64,000 bases of DNA from Treponema brennaborense DSM 12168 (GCF_000212415.1 NC_015500.1:2356001-2420000), one strand, 5' to 3'. Positions 7,928 through 16,916 are shown, counted from the first letter of the stretch. Notes: generated by a model not told the origin, from the sequence alone. Numbers and translations: made by a program.

Positions 7928-8929
7928 TTATGGTTTATGCATAATTCTTGAAACAACGCCGATATACAAAAACATTCCGGCTTTATTATCATAGCCTATC
8001 TGAAATTCAAAAGGAACAGCATCAAATAAAGTATACCCGATTCCTCCCCCAACTTGATACAACCAATCAACATCACTGGAATTTGTTATCCCCATGCCTC
8101 CGTTTGCAAAAACAGAAAGATATAAACAAGAAAACGGATTTATATTTCTTATAAAATACCAGCGAGGTTCGATTTCAAAAGCCTGAATGATATTATATTT
8201 TGTTTGTCTTGATGAAAAATTTAAACGATTTGTAAAAGTTGCAAAAGATTTTCCTACATCAAAAAATGTATCAGGTGTTACATCTTTCACTTCTAAATCC
8301 TGAACATAAAAAGATGAATACAAAAATCCAAGTTCAATTGCATCAGAATATACAGTAAGCGGAACAAAAAGTTTTATATCATAATAAGTAAATTTTTCAG
8401 AAGGAATCAGAGAAAAATTTGATTCAATATTTAGAGTACTTTTAATAAAGCCTTTTTCAACCAAAAAAATATCAGCACCGATTCCGAGAGCAGCCATATC
8501 ATAAATATCAGCTTCATTACTTACAGAAATGTACTTCTTTTTGCCCAATACAAAAGGTAAATAAATTCCTCCTCTTTTCATTTGAAAATCAAGTTTGTTT
8601 TTGTTATAAAATACATGATTATTAAAAGAAACAAGAGAGGGTAACAATTCATAATGCAATTCAGATGTAAAGCGAATTTGCTTTAATGTTAAACTGATCC
8701 CAGCTAAAGATGCTAAAGAATAAGAATCGTCTGAATCGAAATTAAAACCAACAAAGGGAAATATCCCCCAGTCATTTTGTCTATATTCATAGCCAATTTT
8801 TATATTTATAGGAAGTCCATAATAATTCATATCTAAAGAAAGCTTTGACCTAGTTATGAAATTCTCTGAAAAAATTGAACCTAAAGTTAAAATTAACAAT
8901 ACGACAACTAAAAGTCTTTTTTTATTCAT
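7928..8929 (-). CDS. Outer-membrane beta-barrel-type protein, last gene of the AT-rich operon
   Basis: A 333-residue exported protein with a clear signal peptide (MNKKRLLVVVLLILTLGSIFS, cleavage near residue 21). The mature part is a series of alternating amphipathic strands (LSLDMNYYGLPINIKIGYEY, FQIGYDNKAGMFLYIGVVSR) ending in a strand-like tail, as in beta-barrels. The ATG at 8929 follows GGGAG by 6 nt and overlaps the end of the previous gene by 8 nt. I do not recognise a family. Its place at the end of an ABC/LolA-like operon suggests it is cargo or the outer-membrane part of that system. Confidence 0.65.
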   Translation of the reverse strand: MNKKRLLVVVLLILTLGSIFSENFITRSKLSLDMNYYGLPINIKIGYEYRQNDWGIFPFVGFNFDSDDSYSLASLAGISLTLKQIRFTSELHYELLPSLVSFNNHVFYNKNKLDFQMKRGGIYLPFVLGKKKYISVSNEADIYDMAALGIGADIFLVEKGFIKSTLNIESNFSLIPSEKFTYYDIKLFVPLTVYSDAIELGFLYSSFYVQDLEVKDVTPDTFFDVGKSFATFTNRLNFSSRQTKYNIIQAFEIEPRWYFIRNINPFSCLYLSVFANGGMGITNSSDVDWLYQVGGGIGYTLFDAVPFEFQIGYDNKAGMFLYIGVVSRIMHKP

Positions 8930-9902
8930 ATGTAACTCCCAAAATAAATAAACTATCATCACTCAAAGATTTTTTTAAAATATCACCTGTCATATAAGAC
9001 ATTTCAAATTTATATTTGCCTAACACAAAAGATGCTTTATTAATAATTTTCAATTCATTTTCACTAGAATATTTTATAAAAAAAACATTATTAAGATATG
9101 TACCTAAATCCATATTCATATTAAAACCACAAGAGAAAACTTCATCTTTAAACAAAAATTCAATTTTAGGTGTAAAAATAGACTCTTTAACAAAAAAAGA
9201 TTTATCTATAGAAGCTAAAAAGGAATAGTTTTGGTTTTCAGAAAAATTTGAAAGTAGAGAAGCTGCAAAATATAAAGAATAGTCATTTTTAAGGAAAAAC
9301 TGTGTATCCAAAGCAAATTTGATTTTCGAAATATCAGGACTATCAAATTTATAATCATAATCGACACAAAATCCAATCATGGTAGATAAAGTATTATAAG
9401 TATAATAAAAATATGGATTTGTATAGTCAGGAATTTCATAATAGTCAATATCAGGATCAATTAAAGCACCTAAAGTCACGGTATGCTGATTTAAATACAA
9501 ATCAAATTTACCATACCATTCCGTACTATCATTAATTTTTTGAGAAACACTTTGAGGGATAATCGGATTATAAATATAGCCATGCCCCATTGAATAAATA
9601 TTTTTTGATAAAGAAAAAACTGCATTTTCAAACAAAAAATCAAACTTAAAACGATAAAAATTAAGAAAACTATTTTTATTTTTTAGCGAAAGGGACGGGC
9701 TGGCTGAAAAAATAATATAATCCGATATAATTTGAAAATTTAAAAAAAAGTTACTTTTGTTTGTAAAATAAACTGATGGTGTATATTCGGTTTTTTCAAT
9801 AAATGAATAATTTTGAGAAAGATTAAAACCCAAATCTAAAGAAAAAATCCCTGTTGTAAAAAAAGAAAAAATAAAAATAAAAATTTTTTTTACCATACTC
9901 AT
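8922..9902 (-). CDS. Second exported barrel-like protein of the AT-rich operon
   Basis: 326 residues with a signal peptide (KKIFIFIFSFFTTGIFS). The mature chain is rich in Tyr, Phe and Asn in short alternating strands (YDYKFDSPDISKIKFALDTQ, FSCGFNMNMDLGTYLNN) and is probably an outer-membrane barrel of 16-18 strands. The ATG at 9902 overlaps the stop of the upstream LolA-like gene as ATGA; a second ATG two codons later is also possible. No named family recognised. Confidence 0.6.
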   Translation of the reverse strand: MSMVKKIFIFIFSFFTTGIFSLDLGFNLSQNYSFIEKTEYTPSVYFTNKSNFFLNFQIISDYIIFSASPSLSLKNKNSFLNFYRFKFDFLFENAVFSLSKNIYSMGHGYIYNPIIPQSVSQKINDSTEWYGKFDLYLNQHTVTLGALIDPDIDYYEIPDYTNPYFYYTYNTLSTMIGFCVDYDYKFDSPDISKIKFALDTQFFLKNDYSLYFAASLLSNFSENQNYSFLASIDKSFFVKESIFTPKIEFLFKDEVFSCGFNMNMDLGTYLNNVFFIKYSSENELKIINKASFVLGKYKFEMSYMTGDILKKSLSDDSLFILGVTYE

Positions 9903-10652
9903 TTTATCTCTAAATAGGGAATTAAATTTTGAAATTGCGTATTTGAGAAAAGAACATTCGGTATTTTGATTTTACTGAGCGACGAAGTTATATATCTTTT
10001 AATAGTTGATGTATTAAATAAATGATTATGGATTTCAATATCTGAAAAATATTCTATTCCATCTACAAATCCTGTCTTATATATTAAAGTTTTAATTGGA
10101 GTTTTGTTTTTATCCATAAAGGTTATTTCATATTGTTTTAATGATTTTTCTTTTAGGTAAACATACGGGTATACCATTTGTTTTAATGATTTTTCTTTTA
10201 GGTAAACATACGGGTATACCATTTTTTTTTGAAACTCGTTCTAATAATAGCCCTTGTTCATTATCATCAACCGCTTTTTTATAATTTTTTTCATAATCAA
10301 TACGCAAAATATCTTGTATTTCCATTTCATCAATTTGAAAATTCCCGGATATTTTTAGAGGACTTTTTAATTTTCCATTTAATATCCAATAGCCTTGAGG
10401 TGTACTCAAAAAATAAGTACCAGACAAGGAGGTAACTTGTGATTCCCCTGAAAATATGGTTATTGCCGATTTCTCATCTACAAATTTATTATCCTCAGCA
10501 ACCAGCATTTTTTGTAAAGATACATATTGCTGGGTTCCTAAAATATTATTAATTCTAATAAATTCATCATAAAAAGAAATATCATTTTGGGAAAAACCAA
10601 ATATCGAACAGCTTATAAACATTAAAATGCAAACAGTTTTTTTTATAAACAT
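9899..10652 (-). pseudogene. LolA-like outer-membrane lipoprotein-sorting protein, frameshifted at an A9 run
   Basis: The first frame (10652 down) has a signal peptide (MFIKKTVCILMFISCSIFGFS) and a LolA-like body (TIFSGESQVTSLSGTYFLS, KLKSPLKISGNFQIDEMEIQ). After ERVSKK it shifts at nine A (plus-strand T run 10212-10220) and stops at 10128. The natural C-terminal half (ITFMDKNKTPIKTLIYKTGF to LIPYLEIK) lies in another frame from 10222 to 9899. Eight or eleven A would join both halves. A 45-bp direct repeat (about 10133-10222), in frame as 15 residues, directly follows the run. It may be a recent pseudogene, a phase-variable gene or a sequencing error. LolA-like proteins carry lipoproteins across the periplasm; the next gene upstream encodes the matching ABC permease. 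Confidence 0.75.
10133..10222. repeat. 45-bp tandem repeat, two exact copies, inside the LolA-like gene
   Basis: Two adjacent identical 45-bp units, each coding in the C-terminal frame for MVYPYVYLKEKSLKQ. Because 45 is a multiple of three the repeat itself keeps frame; the frame break lies in the adjacent T9/A9 homopolymer. Confidence 0.85.
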
Positions 10653-10655
10653 AAA

Positions 10656-11840
10656 CTACTCCACATGATGCATTAATTTAACAACAGAATTTGTTAGAAC
10701 ATGATATATAGGAATTATCATAGCAAGAATGCAAGTCAAAAAAACGAAAAAAACTGCTAAAGATACAATTTCGGAAGTTACAAAAAAATTAAGCAAATAC
10801 CCTTCCGAATATCCTGGAGGTGTAAACGTTATTTTTAAGAAGGTAATAAATTTCGATAAAAATACCGAAAATAAAACGCCCCCAAGTATTCCAATTAAAG
10901 AAAGAAAAACGACTTCGTTAATTAACAAAACAATTAGTTTATTCTTTTTTAACCCGATAGCTTCCAAAGTTCCAAATTCATACAATCGTTCATTAAATGC
11001 AGTTGAAATAGATTGTGTAAGAGAAATAAAAACTAACGCACACATAATGACGCTAATTATTGTACATTGTACTTCATTCATAGCATTAATTTGATTGTAA
11101 GAAGGATTCATTTCTATCCAGTTTTTGACTTCAAAAGAAGCAGATAATTTTTTCTGCAAATTTTCTTGCATTTCTTTAGTATAAGAATCGTTTCGTGTAT
11201 AAACCTGAAGATAAGATGCTATGTTGTCTAATCCTAAAAACTCCAAAATTGAGGCTCTTGAGGCTATCAATAAACCTTCATCATTTTGAGGAATCCCTGT
11301 AGATGTAATTCCTGCAATATTAAAAGAAGCTAACGAAATTCCCGAATCATTTGTGTTCGATAAAACATTTCCATAAGAGTTTTCCAAAGAATCAAAGTTT
11401 ATGCCTAGCTTTTCAGCTAACAAAGTCCCAATAACAATACTGTCAGAATTCTTAAAAACGGGTTTGCCATATAAAACGCCATATTTTTTTTCAGGATTAT
11501 CATAAGCTTCTCCCCAGAAAATTGTAGAGGTTTTATCAGTTCCTATAATTCCCGAAAAATCCAAAACAGGTTCAACGTTCTTTATGATGGAAGAGTTCTT
11601 TAATTCCGAAAAAATCATATTCATTTCAGCTTCCGTTAGATATTCAGAATTGTTTTTTTTTGAAATTTGCAAATTGCCCGTTTTTTCTATAAAACTTAAA
11701 GCCATACCTTGTTTTGAGTATTCAGTGTATCCTCGATACAATATTAAAGAACTGACAGTTACCATTATTAAGACTAATTGTAATAAAGTTCGTTTCCAAT
11801 TTGCCCACAAATTAGTCCACGCAAGCTTTACAACAATCAT
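10656..11840 (-). CDS. ABC transporter permease, FtsX/MacB-LolCE type
   Basis: A 394-residue inner-membrane protein: N-terminal helix (residues 15-35), large periplasmic domain (40-260) and three C-terminal helices (about 262-285, 305-332 and 355-380). The FtsX core is visible in NERLYEFGTLEAIGLKKNKL, the typical cytoplasmic coupling segment. The family moves substrates (lipoproteins, peptides) by mechanotransmission rather than through a channel. The ATG overlaps the ATPase stop codon (ATGA). Together with the LolA-like gene downstream it resembles a LolCDE-style lipoprotein release system. Confidence 0.88.
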   Translation of the reverse strand: MIVVKLAWTNLWANWKRTLLQLVLIMVTVSSLILYRGYTEYSKQGMALSFIEKTGNLQISKKNNSEYLTEAEMNMIFSELKNSSIIKNVEPVLDFSGIIGTDKTSTIFWGEAYDNPEKKYGVLYGKPVFKNSDSIVIGTLLAEKLGINFDSLENSYGNVLSNTNDSGISLASFNIAGITSTGIPQNDEGLLIASRASILEFLGLDNIASYLQVYTRNDSYTKEMQENLQKKLSASFEVKNWIEMNPSYNQINAMNEVQCTIISVIMCALVFISLTQSISTAFNERLYEFGTLEAIGLKKNKLIVLLINEVVFLSLIGILGGVLFSVFLSKFITFLKITFTPPGYSEGYLLNFFVTSEIVSLAVFFVFLTCILAMIIPIYHVLTNSVVKLMHHVE

Positions 11841-12505
11841 AATTTCTCCAAAATTCCATTTTGCATTTTATACACACTATCCACATAATTTTCGATTATC
11901 GGATCATGTGAAACAAAAACACCTATACCATTATTTTTTTTAATATATGCTCGTATAACTTGATAAACAAACTTTGACATTTCAACATCTAAACTAGCTG
12001 TAATTTCATCTGCAATTATGTATTTAGGATTAGTCACCAAAGCTCTGATAATAGCCGTTCTTTGCTTTTCACCACCTGATAACTGATTTGGTTTCTTATT
12101 TTTTAACTCTGCTATTTGAAATTGCTCCAAAAAAGGATAAATAATATTTTTTATAGTTTTTGTATCTTTTTTTTGTAATTGCAAAGGAATTGAAATATTG
12201 GAATACACATTCTGTGTCTTTATCATCTCAAAAAACTGAAAAATTAACCCACAATTTGATAATCTAAAATCGGCTTTTTGATTACCAGTCTTTTTTGTTA
12301 AAGAATCTCCATCCCAAATAACTTCACCTTTATCTTCCTTATCCAGTCCTACCAATAAATTAAGCAATGTAGTTTTTCCTGATCCGGAATTTCCATAAAT
12401 CCAAATCAGTTTGCCATCTTGAACTGTTAAATTGATATCTTTATTTGCATTGATAAAAGTCTTTCCTATACTGTATGATTTGCAAATATTATTTACTTTA
12501 AGCAT
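11837..12505 (-). CDS. ABC transporter ATPase, LolD/MacB family
   Basis: A 222-residue nucleotide-binding subunit. Walker A GNSGSGKTTLL (38-48), Q-loop FQFFEM, signature LSGGEKQR (about 141-148), Walker B YIIADEITASLD (about 159-170) and an H-loop SHDP (about 199). The family letter pattern (LVGLDKEDKGEVIWDG, RLSNCGLIFQFFEMI) is that of LolD-type ATPases partnering FtsX-like permeases. The permease follows with a 4-nt overlap. Confidence 0.93.
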   Translation of the reverse strand: MLKVNNICKSYSIGKTFINANKDINLTVQDGKLIWIYGNSGSGKTTLLNLLVGLDKEDKGEVIWDGDSLTKKTGNQKADFRLSNCGLIFQFFEMIKTQNVYSNISIPLQLQKKDTKTIKNIIYPFLEQFQIAELKNKKPNQLSGGEKQRTAIIRALVTNPKYIIADEITASLDVEMSKFVYQVIRAYIKKNNGIGVFVSHDPIIENYVDSVYKMQNGILEKL

Positions 12506-12506
12506 A

Positions 12507-13232
12507 TTACCACCCCATAATCCCTTTTTTATAATTTTCTTCTATTATCATTGTAAGAATACTATTTGGGAATATTGATTTTGCTTGGTCTAAGTAAAAA
12601 ATTGATTTTTCCGAATTATAATTTTTGGCATAAAAAATTGAATACCACAAATACCCGTTGAATTTATCCACATCGTTCAATTTCGAAATATTTGCTTCTT
12701 GTAGTTTTATAAAACCATTCCAATTTGAAGTTGTATAATTACTTGCAGAAATATACCAAATTGATAATTTTGCTAAAGGGTCTGTATTATTTTTATTTAA
12801 AGAAGAAGCTTTTCGGTACAAAATAGGTAACTTCATAATAATATCACCAGTATTTGTTTTCCATGAAAATTGCGAATATAAAAAATTTGCATATTCCATA
12901 CATATATCATAAGAAGATAAACTTTGTGGAAAATGATTAATAAGCTTTTTTATTTCATCATCAAGAGAATTCACTAACTCCTCATACTTAGGCATAAGCC
13001 CTGAAGAATAAAGAGTTGATAGTATAGTTGAAGCATATAAATACTCCAATATGCTGTCTTCTGTTAAATCTTCAAAATTTATAGCATTTTTGGCTTTCTC
13101 ATAAATTGCAATAGCTTCGTTTATTTTAATATCATTACCGGAATAAAAATCCTCAATGATAGATTGGGTATGTCCGGCAAATGAAATTAAGATAAAAAGA
13201 GAACTAATCAAACAACGTTTTACCTTGTTCAT
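12507..13232 (-). CDS. Exported helical-repeat (TPR-like) protein
   Basis: 241 residues with a signal peptide (KRCLISSLFILISFAGHTQ). The mature part is helical (INEAIAIYEKAKNAINFEDL, KSIFYLDQAKSIFPNSIL), consistent with solenoid repeats, and it probably acts in the periplasm. It overlaps the previous gene by 29 nt and ends 1 nt before the ATPase gene, so it is translationally coupled to the transporter. Possible role: a periplasmic adaptor. No family recognised. Confidence 0.6.
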   Translation of the reverse strand: MNKVKRCLISSLFILISFAGHTQSIIEDFYSGNDIKINEAIAIYEKAKNAINFEDLTEDSILEYLYASTILSTLYSSGLMPKYEELVNSLDDEIKKLINHFPQSLSSYDICMEYANFLYSQFSWKTNTGDIIMKLPILYRKASSLNKNNTDPLAKLSIWYISASNYTTSNWNGFIKLQEANISKLNDVDKFNGYLWYSIFYAKNYNSEKSIFYLDQAKSIFPNSILTMIIEENYKKGIMGW

Positions 13233-13965
13233 TTTTCTCTCCTAGTACTTTTGTAAATTGTTCCTGCTCAAACAGCAAATGAGCTTTTTCCAATGCCTTT
13301 TTTGATTCTGTTAATCTATTCATTGAATATAAAATTTGAGATTTATTAATTAATGCAAAAAAAAGTTCTTCATTATTTATTGCATATTTTTCGGCTAAAG
13401 TAATATTTTTTAGAGCTTCAGCATATCCACCTCCTGCAACAGGCGGTGCAAAATATAACCACAAAGCATAACTTGAAAGACCAATACTTGATTTCTTATT
13501 TTTCTTTAAGCCTTTCATATATAATTCTTTAGCAAACATTGATTCTTTATACATTTCAGACTGTGAAAGATAAGATAATAATCTTGTTTTCAAATCTGCA
13601 AATGAAGTTAAATACTCGGTAGAAAAAGATGTCAATTTTTTATCTTTAATGAATAATTCATTTTTTAGATTTTGTGTATTCAGTGATAAATAAATTTCTT
13701 CATGATTAACGGTATCATCAAACTGGAAATTAATTTTTTCAATAAGAAGTAGATTTTCAATCGTTAAAGCAAGTTCATTGTTTTTAACAAAATTTTCATG
13801 TTTATTTTGCTCTATAATTTTTTCAATTTCTGAAATAACAATAGAAGGATTCTCTTCACTGTAAAAATTTATTTTCGCTTTATAAAAATCGTTTATTGAA
13901 GATATTTGTCCGTAGGAATAAACCGCCATGTAAATAAAACAAACAATTAAACTAAGTCTTTTCAT
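13204..13965 (-). CDS. Exported TPR-like protein
   Basis: 253 residues; signal peptide MKRLSLIVCFIYMAVYSYG, then helical repeats, best seen in ALKNITLAEKYAINNEELFF and LTESKKALEKAHLLFEQEQF. The segment GLSSYALWLYFAPPVAGGGY resembles the proline/glycine-rich loop of exported TPR proteins in which a fold marker APPVAGGG precedes the last repeats. GGGAGG lies 5 nt before the ATG. It is the first complete gene of the ABC operon. Confidence 0.6.
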   Translation of the reverse strand: MKRLSLIVCFIYMAVYSYGQISSINDFYKAKINFYSEENPSIVISEIEKIIEQNKHENFVKNNELALTIENLLLIEKINFQFDDTVNHEEIYLSLNTQNLKNELFIKDKKLTSFSTEYLTSFADLKTRLLSYLSQSEMYKESMFAKELYMKGLKKNKKSSIGLSSYALWLYFAPPVAGGGYAEALKNITLAEKYAINNEELFFALINKSQILYSMNRLTESKKALEKAHLLFEQEQFTKVLGEKNEQGKTLFD

Positions 13966-13979
13966 GTAACCCTCCCAAG

Positions 13980-14222
13980 TTATTTTATGTATAAAAGTTT
14001 TTTTAATCTTTCTTTTTCAATTGAATCAGAAAGAAAAAATTCATAGAAACAAAAAACAATAAATAACAATATAATTATATTATTGAAAAGTAAAAAAAGA
14101 ATACTTAACCCCAAACTATTTTTGTTACTATATTTATCTTTGAATAAATTAGGTGATTCATTCCAAAAAATGTTGAACTTAAAATTATATAGAATAGTTT
14201 TCCAATAAAAACGAACTTGCAT
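13980..14222 (-). CDS. Small membrane ORF, possibly the truncated remnant of a longer gene
   Basis: An 80-residue reading frame with one hydrophobic helix (LGLSILFLLFNNIIILLFIVFCFYE split over residues 37-62) and a basic tail. No Shine-Dalgarno precedes the ATG, and the frame starts 17 nt from the 22-bp tandem repeat, where base composition changes abruptly. It may be the surviving 3' end of a larger membrane protein cut at that junction. Confidence 0.4.
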   Translation of the reverse strand: MQVRFYWKTILYNFKFNIFWNESPNLFKDKYSNKNSLGLSILFLLFNNIIILLFIVFCFYEFFLSDSIEKERLKKLLYIK

Positions 14223-14238
14223 CTGAATTTCCGTGACG

Positions 14239-14392
14239 TACTGTTTTCACGTTCAAACCTTACTGTTTTCACGTTCAAACCTTACTGTTTTCACGTTCAA
14301 ACCTTACTGTTTTGACGCTCAAACCTTACTGTTTTGACGCTCAAACCTTACGGCCGTGACCCTCAAACCTTACGGCCGTGGCTCTCAAACCT
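14239..14392. repeat. 22-bp tandem repeat, seven units
   Basis: Units start at 14239, 14261, 14283, 14305, 14327, 14349 and 14371. CTCAAACCTTAC-type flanks are constant while the inner 9-10 bases change stepwise: three copies with TGTTTTCACGT, two with TGTTTTGACGC, then GGCCGTGACCC and GGCCGTGGCTC. No spacer of CRISPR type. 22 is not a multiple of three and no gene crosses it. It marks the boundary between the AT-rich operon and normal-composition DNA. Confidence 0.85.
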
Positions 14393-14407
14393 TACGGTTA
14401 AAGTCAT

Positions 14408-14448
14408 TGAAAAACACAGTGCTGCGATGAACGTTGCGGCACCGTGTT
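14408..14448 (-). terminator. Terminator for the outer-membrane protein gene at 14500
   Basis: Arms 14413-14425 and 14436-14448 pair over 13 bp. On the minus strand the single non-Watson-Crick position becomes a G-T wobble, and GTGTTTTTC follows. Confidence 0.65.
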
Positions 14449-14499
14449 TCACTCGCGGTTACTTCATTCACCGCCGCAAAAAAGTCGCCGCGCCGGCTG

Positions 14500-15102
14500 T
14501 CAGAATTTCATGCCGGCGCCGAGTACCAAAAACGATCCTTCCGAACCGGCACCTATTTCAGCAGTGCCGAACATCGTTTTTCCGCCGAACTGAATGCCGA
14601 TCGGCACTTCCTGAAAAGCAACGAACGGAAACACGGTGCCCCGCAGCGGCGTTTCAAAGAAAATTTCGCATCCCAAAGAAGTTGCCCCGTACAGACGGAC
14701 GGCAGCGTTCTGCCAATACGTATACCGATACTTGAACGTGGCCGCAACGTACTGCAGCAGAACGTTTTCGCTTGAGGCTCCCTGCGTTTGTCCGTAAAAC
14801 GGAATACCGTACGTAACGGTCGTGCCGATTGCGTGTCGTTCCGTAATGTTGTGCAGATATTCAACTGAAAAAACCGGAATAGTATATACGGTAGTATCGA
14901 AAATTTCAGAAGATTTGAACAAGCTCCCGAAAAACAAATTCGATACCTCAACGGTAAGCCCCACTACAGACTCAACAGCCGGAAACATCCCGATTTTAAG
15001 CTGTATTTCATTTTGCTTGGAATACTCGTCCGCAGCGCCGAAAGAAAGCGGCAGCACACACAGGCACGCAATGCTTATAAAAATCCTGTTCATTCGATTC
15101 AT
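14500..15102 (-). CDS. Exported small beta-barrel-like outer-membrane protein
   Basis: 200 residues with signal peptide NRIFISIACLCVLPLSFGAA. The mature protein alternates strands and turns (NEIQLKIGMFPAVESVVGLT, RHAIGTTVTYGIPFYGQ) and ends GSFLVLGAGMKF, a terminal phenylalanine as in outer-membrane barrels. GAGGATATC places the Shine-Dalgarno 6 nt before the ATG. No named family. Confidence 0.6.
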   Translation of the reverse strand: MNRMNRIFISIACLCVLPLSFGAADEYSKQNEIQLKIGMFPAVESVVGLTVEVSNLFFGSLFKSSEIFDTTVYTIPVFSVEYLHNITERHAIGTTVTYGIPFYGQTQGASSENVLLQYVAATFKYRYTYWQNAAVRLYGATSLGCEIFFETPLRGTVFPFVAFQEVPIGIQFGGKTMFGTAEIGAGSEGSFLVLGAGMKF

Positions 15103-15179
15103 GATATCCTCGCTGTGTACAGTTTATACTAATTTTACCCGGTTGTAAACGGGAAAAAATAAGAACGCGATCACTGCGG

Positions 15180-16916
15180 TCATTCAATTTTCAGCATTCC
15201 GGCGTATACGGTACCGTTTATGCCATTCGCAGAAAAAACGATCGGCTGCATGGATTCAAATGTAACAGGATCAAAAAAAGAAACGGAATATTTCAATACC
15301 GAGAATTCCGTTTCAGACGTATATAAGCGCGGAATTCCTATATCGTATGATTTCCCGCCGAATTCAAACATACCCATATTGCAGAAAAAATCTACAGGTT
15401 CACCTGTTACCGAATCGGTGCGGTACGGAAAAGGTTCACCGGTATACACCGCCGTGGCAACCGCTGAAACAAAAGAACCGAACAGATAATCCGTTGAAGT
15501 TCCTAACGCCTCACCTATACATTCCCAGCCGAAACAATGAGAATCGAGAATATTCCGCAAAAAAGAATCGCCGTCTGCAGATTGCCGGTACAGCCATGAC
15601 AAAAATAACAGCATTGCACCGCGCCGCCCCACAGAATCACTGCGGCCGTATTTATCTTCCGCACAAAGCGAATACGAACCGGTATCTTTTAAGAATGCAT
15701 CAAGAAATACGATATTACCACCGGACACGCCGAATCCGCAGAGATTTTCACTTAAATGACTCAATCCCTCGTCAAGAAACAGTTCTTCCTGTTTTCTCTG
15801 TGTATCTCCGGCAAGAATGTGCCGGAACGTTTTGCGATTAAACGTTACATTATGAGTCAATTCATGCGCAACAGTTGCAGACAGCGAAGCGGCACTGTAA
15901 TTGCCGGTCGCTGCAGCGGAAGGAACCGCAAGATACAACATATCCAGTTCATTGCTGTAAGGATTATATGAATCCGATGTTTTATCAGTGTTGCGGATAA
16001 ACAAATCCGCCGAATTAAAGAAACCGATTGCCATTTGTTCCTGATTAATAGTCGGACACAGCAAAACGGCAATTTTTCCGTCACCGTTTATATCGGCCCA
16101 TTGTCCGAAAACGGAACACACACGAGGAATCACGAGCGTTTCAATATTTTCTATGAGCGTATTAACGGCGGCAGCATCAACGGCGAACGATAACGGTTTC
16201 CATATCGTATATGTAGAACCCGCCGCATACAATTCAGCACGCACTATATGAGGTGCCGCAAGCTGATTCGCCGTATTGATTACAAAAAAATCACGTTCCT
16301 GAACAAGCATATCATCGGCAGCCGCAGTACGTGAAAAAGATACGTTTGCGAGCGGAACCAATGTTTTTATATCACAAGCAACGGAAAAATTCCTGCCGAA
16401 ACCGGCGTGATTATCATCTTCATACGCCGCGTATGAGTCAGCAGTATACTTTACCGGAGCTGACATCTCCAACTGGGAAACGGAACCGTTATATGTATAC
16501 ACAATCGGTACATACGTACCGCTATCCATGTACAAGGACTGCTTCGGAGCATTCAATAAATGAGGCCGGATTTCACCTGTATTCAACACGCGGGAAACGA
16601 CCGTTATGGATACCGCATCGCTGCTGCTGCCGTGTACAGCGGTAATACGATGAATACCGGCGGAAAGCAACACATCGACGGTACTCCCGACACCTAAACA
16701 GCCGTCTATTGAAGACTGCCATACAGGATACGCTGATTTACTGTTTGTCGAAAAACGGATCGGCATATCCGTATAGAATACCCAATCCGCCCGGGGACTT
16801 GTTATTGCAAACGACATTCCCGGCAATTCCGACTGATACACCTTTTCACATCCGCAAAAAACAAATAACGATCCGGCTGCAATAAAGAGGCAGCGCAATA
16901 CGGTTCTTTTATTCAA
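15180..16916 (-). CDS. Lipoprotein zinc metallopeptidase, M30 (hyicolysin)-like
   Basis: A 578-residue exported lipoprotein: KRTVLRCLFIAAGSLFVFCGC gives a lax treponemal lipobox. An N-terminal Ig-like region precedes the catalytic part, with the zinc motif HELTH (H351, E352, H355) and, 28 residues on, LFLDEGLSHLSENL (E383), the spacing and wording of the M30 family. It would degrade proteins at the cell surface or in the periplasm. Translation starts at TTG 16916, inside the end of the upstream lipoprotein gene (8-nt overlap), after AGGG. It belongs to the secreted-protein cluster 14500-20871. Confidence 0.75.
   Translation of the reverse strand: MNKRTVLRCLFIAAGSLFVFCGCEKVYQSELPGMSFAITSPRADWVFYTDMPIRFSTNSKSAYPVWQSSIDGCLGVGSTVDVLLSAGIHRITAVHGSSSDAVSITVVSRVLNTGEIRPHLLNAPKQSLYMDSGTYVPIVYTYNGSVSQLEMSAPVKYTADSYAAYEDDNHAGFGRNFSVACDIKTLVPLANVSFSRTAAADDMLVQERDFFVINTANQLAAPHIVRAELYAAGSTYTIWKPLSFAVDAAAVNTLIENIETLVIPRVCSVFGQWADINGDGKIAVLLCPTINQEQMAIGFFNSADLFIRNTDKTSDSYNPYSNELDMLYLAVPSAAATGNYSAASLSATVAHELTHNVTFNRKTFRHILAGDTQRKQEELFLDEGLSHLSENLCGFGVSGGNIVFLDAFLKDTGSYSLCAEDKYGRSDSVGRRGAMLLFLSWLYRQSADGDSFLRNILDSHCFGWECIGEALGTSTDYLFGSFVSAVATAVYTGEPFPYRTDSVTGEPVDFFCNMGMFEFGGKSYDIGIPRLYTSETEFSVLKYSVSFFDPVTFESMQPIVFSANGINGTVYAGMLKIE

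Noticed and set aside
14239-14392. Possible CRISPR array
   Set aside because: Units are 22 bp head-to-tail with no unique spacers, the variable core changes stepwise, and no cas gene is near.
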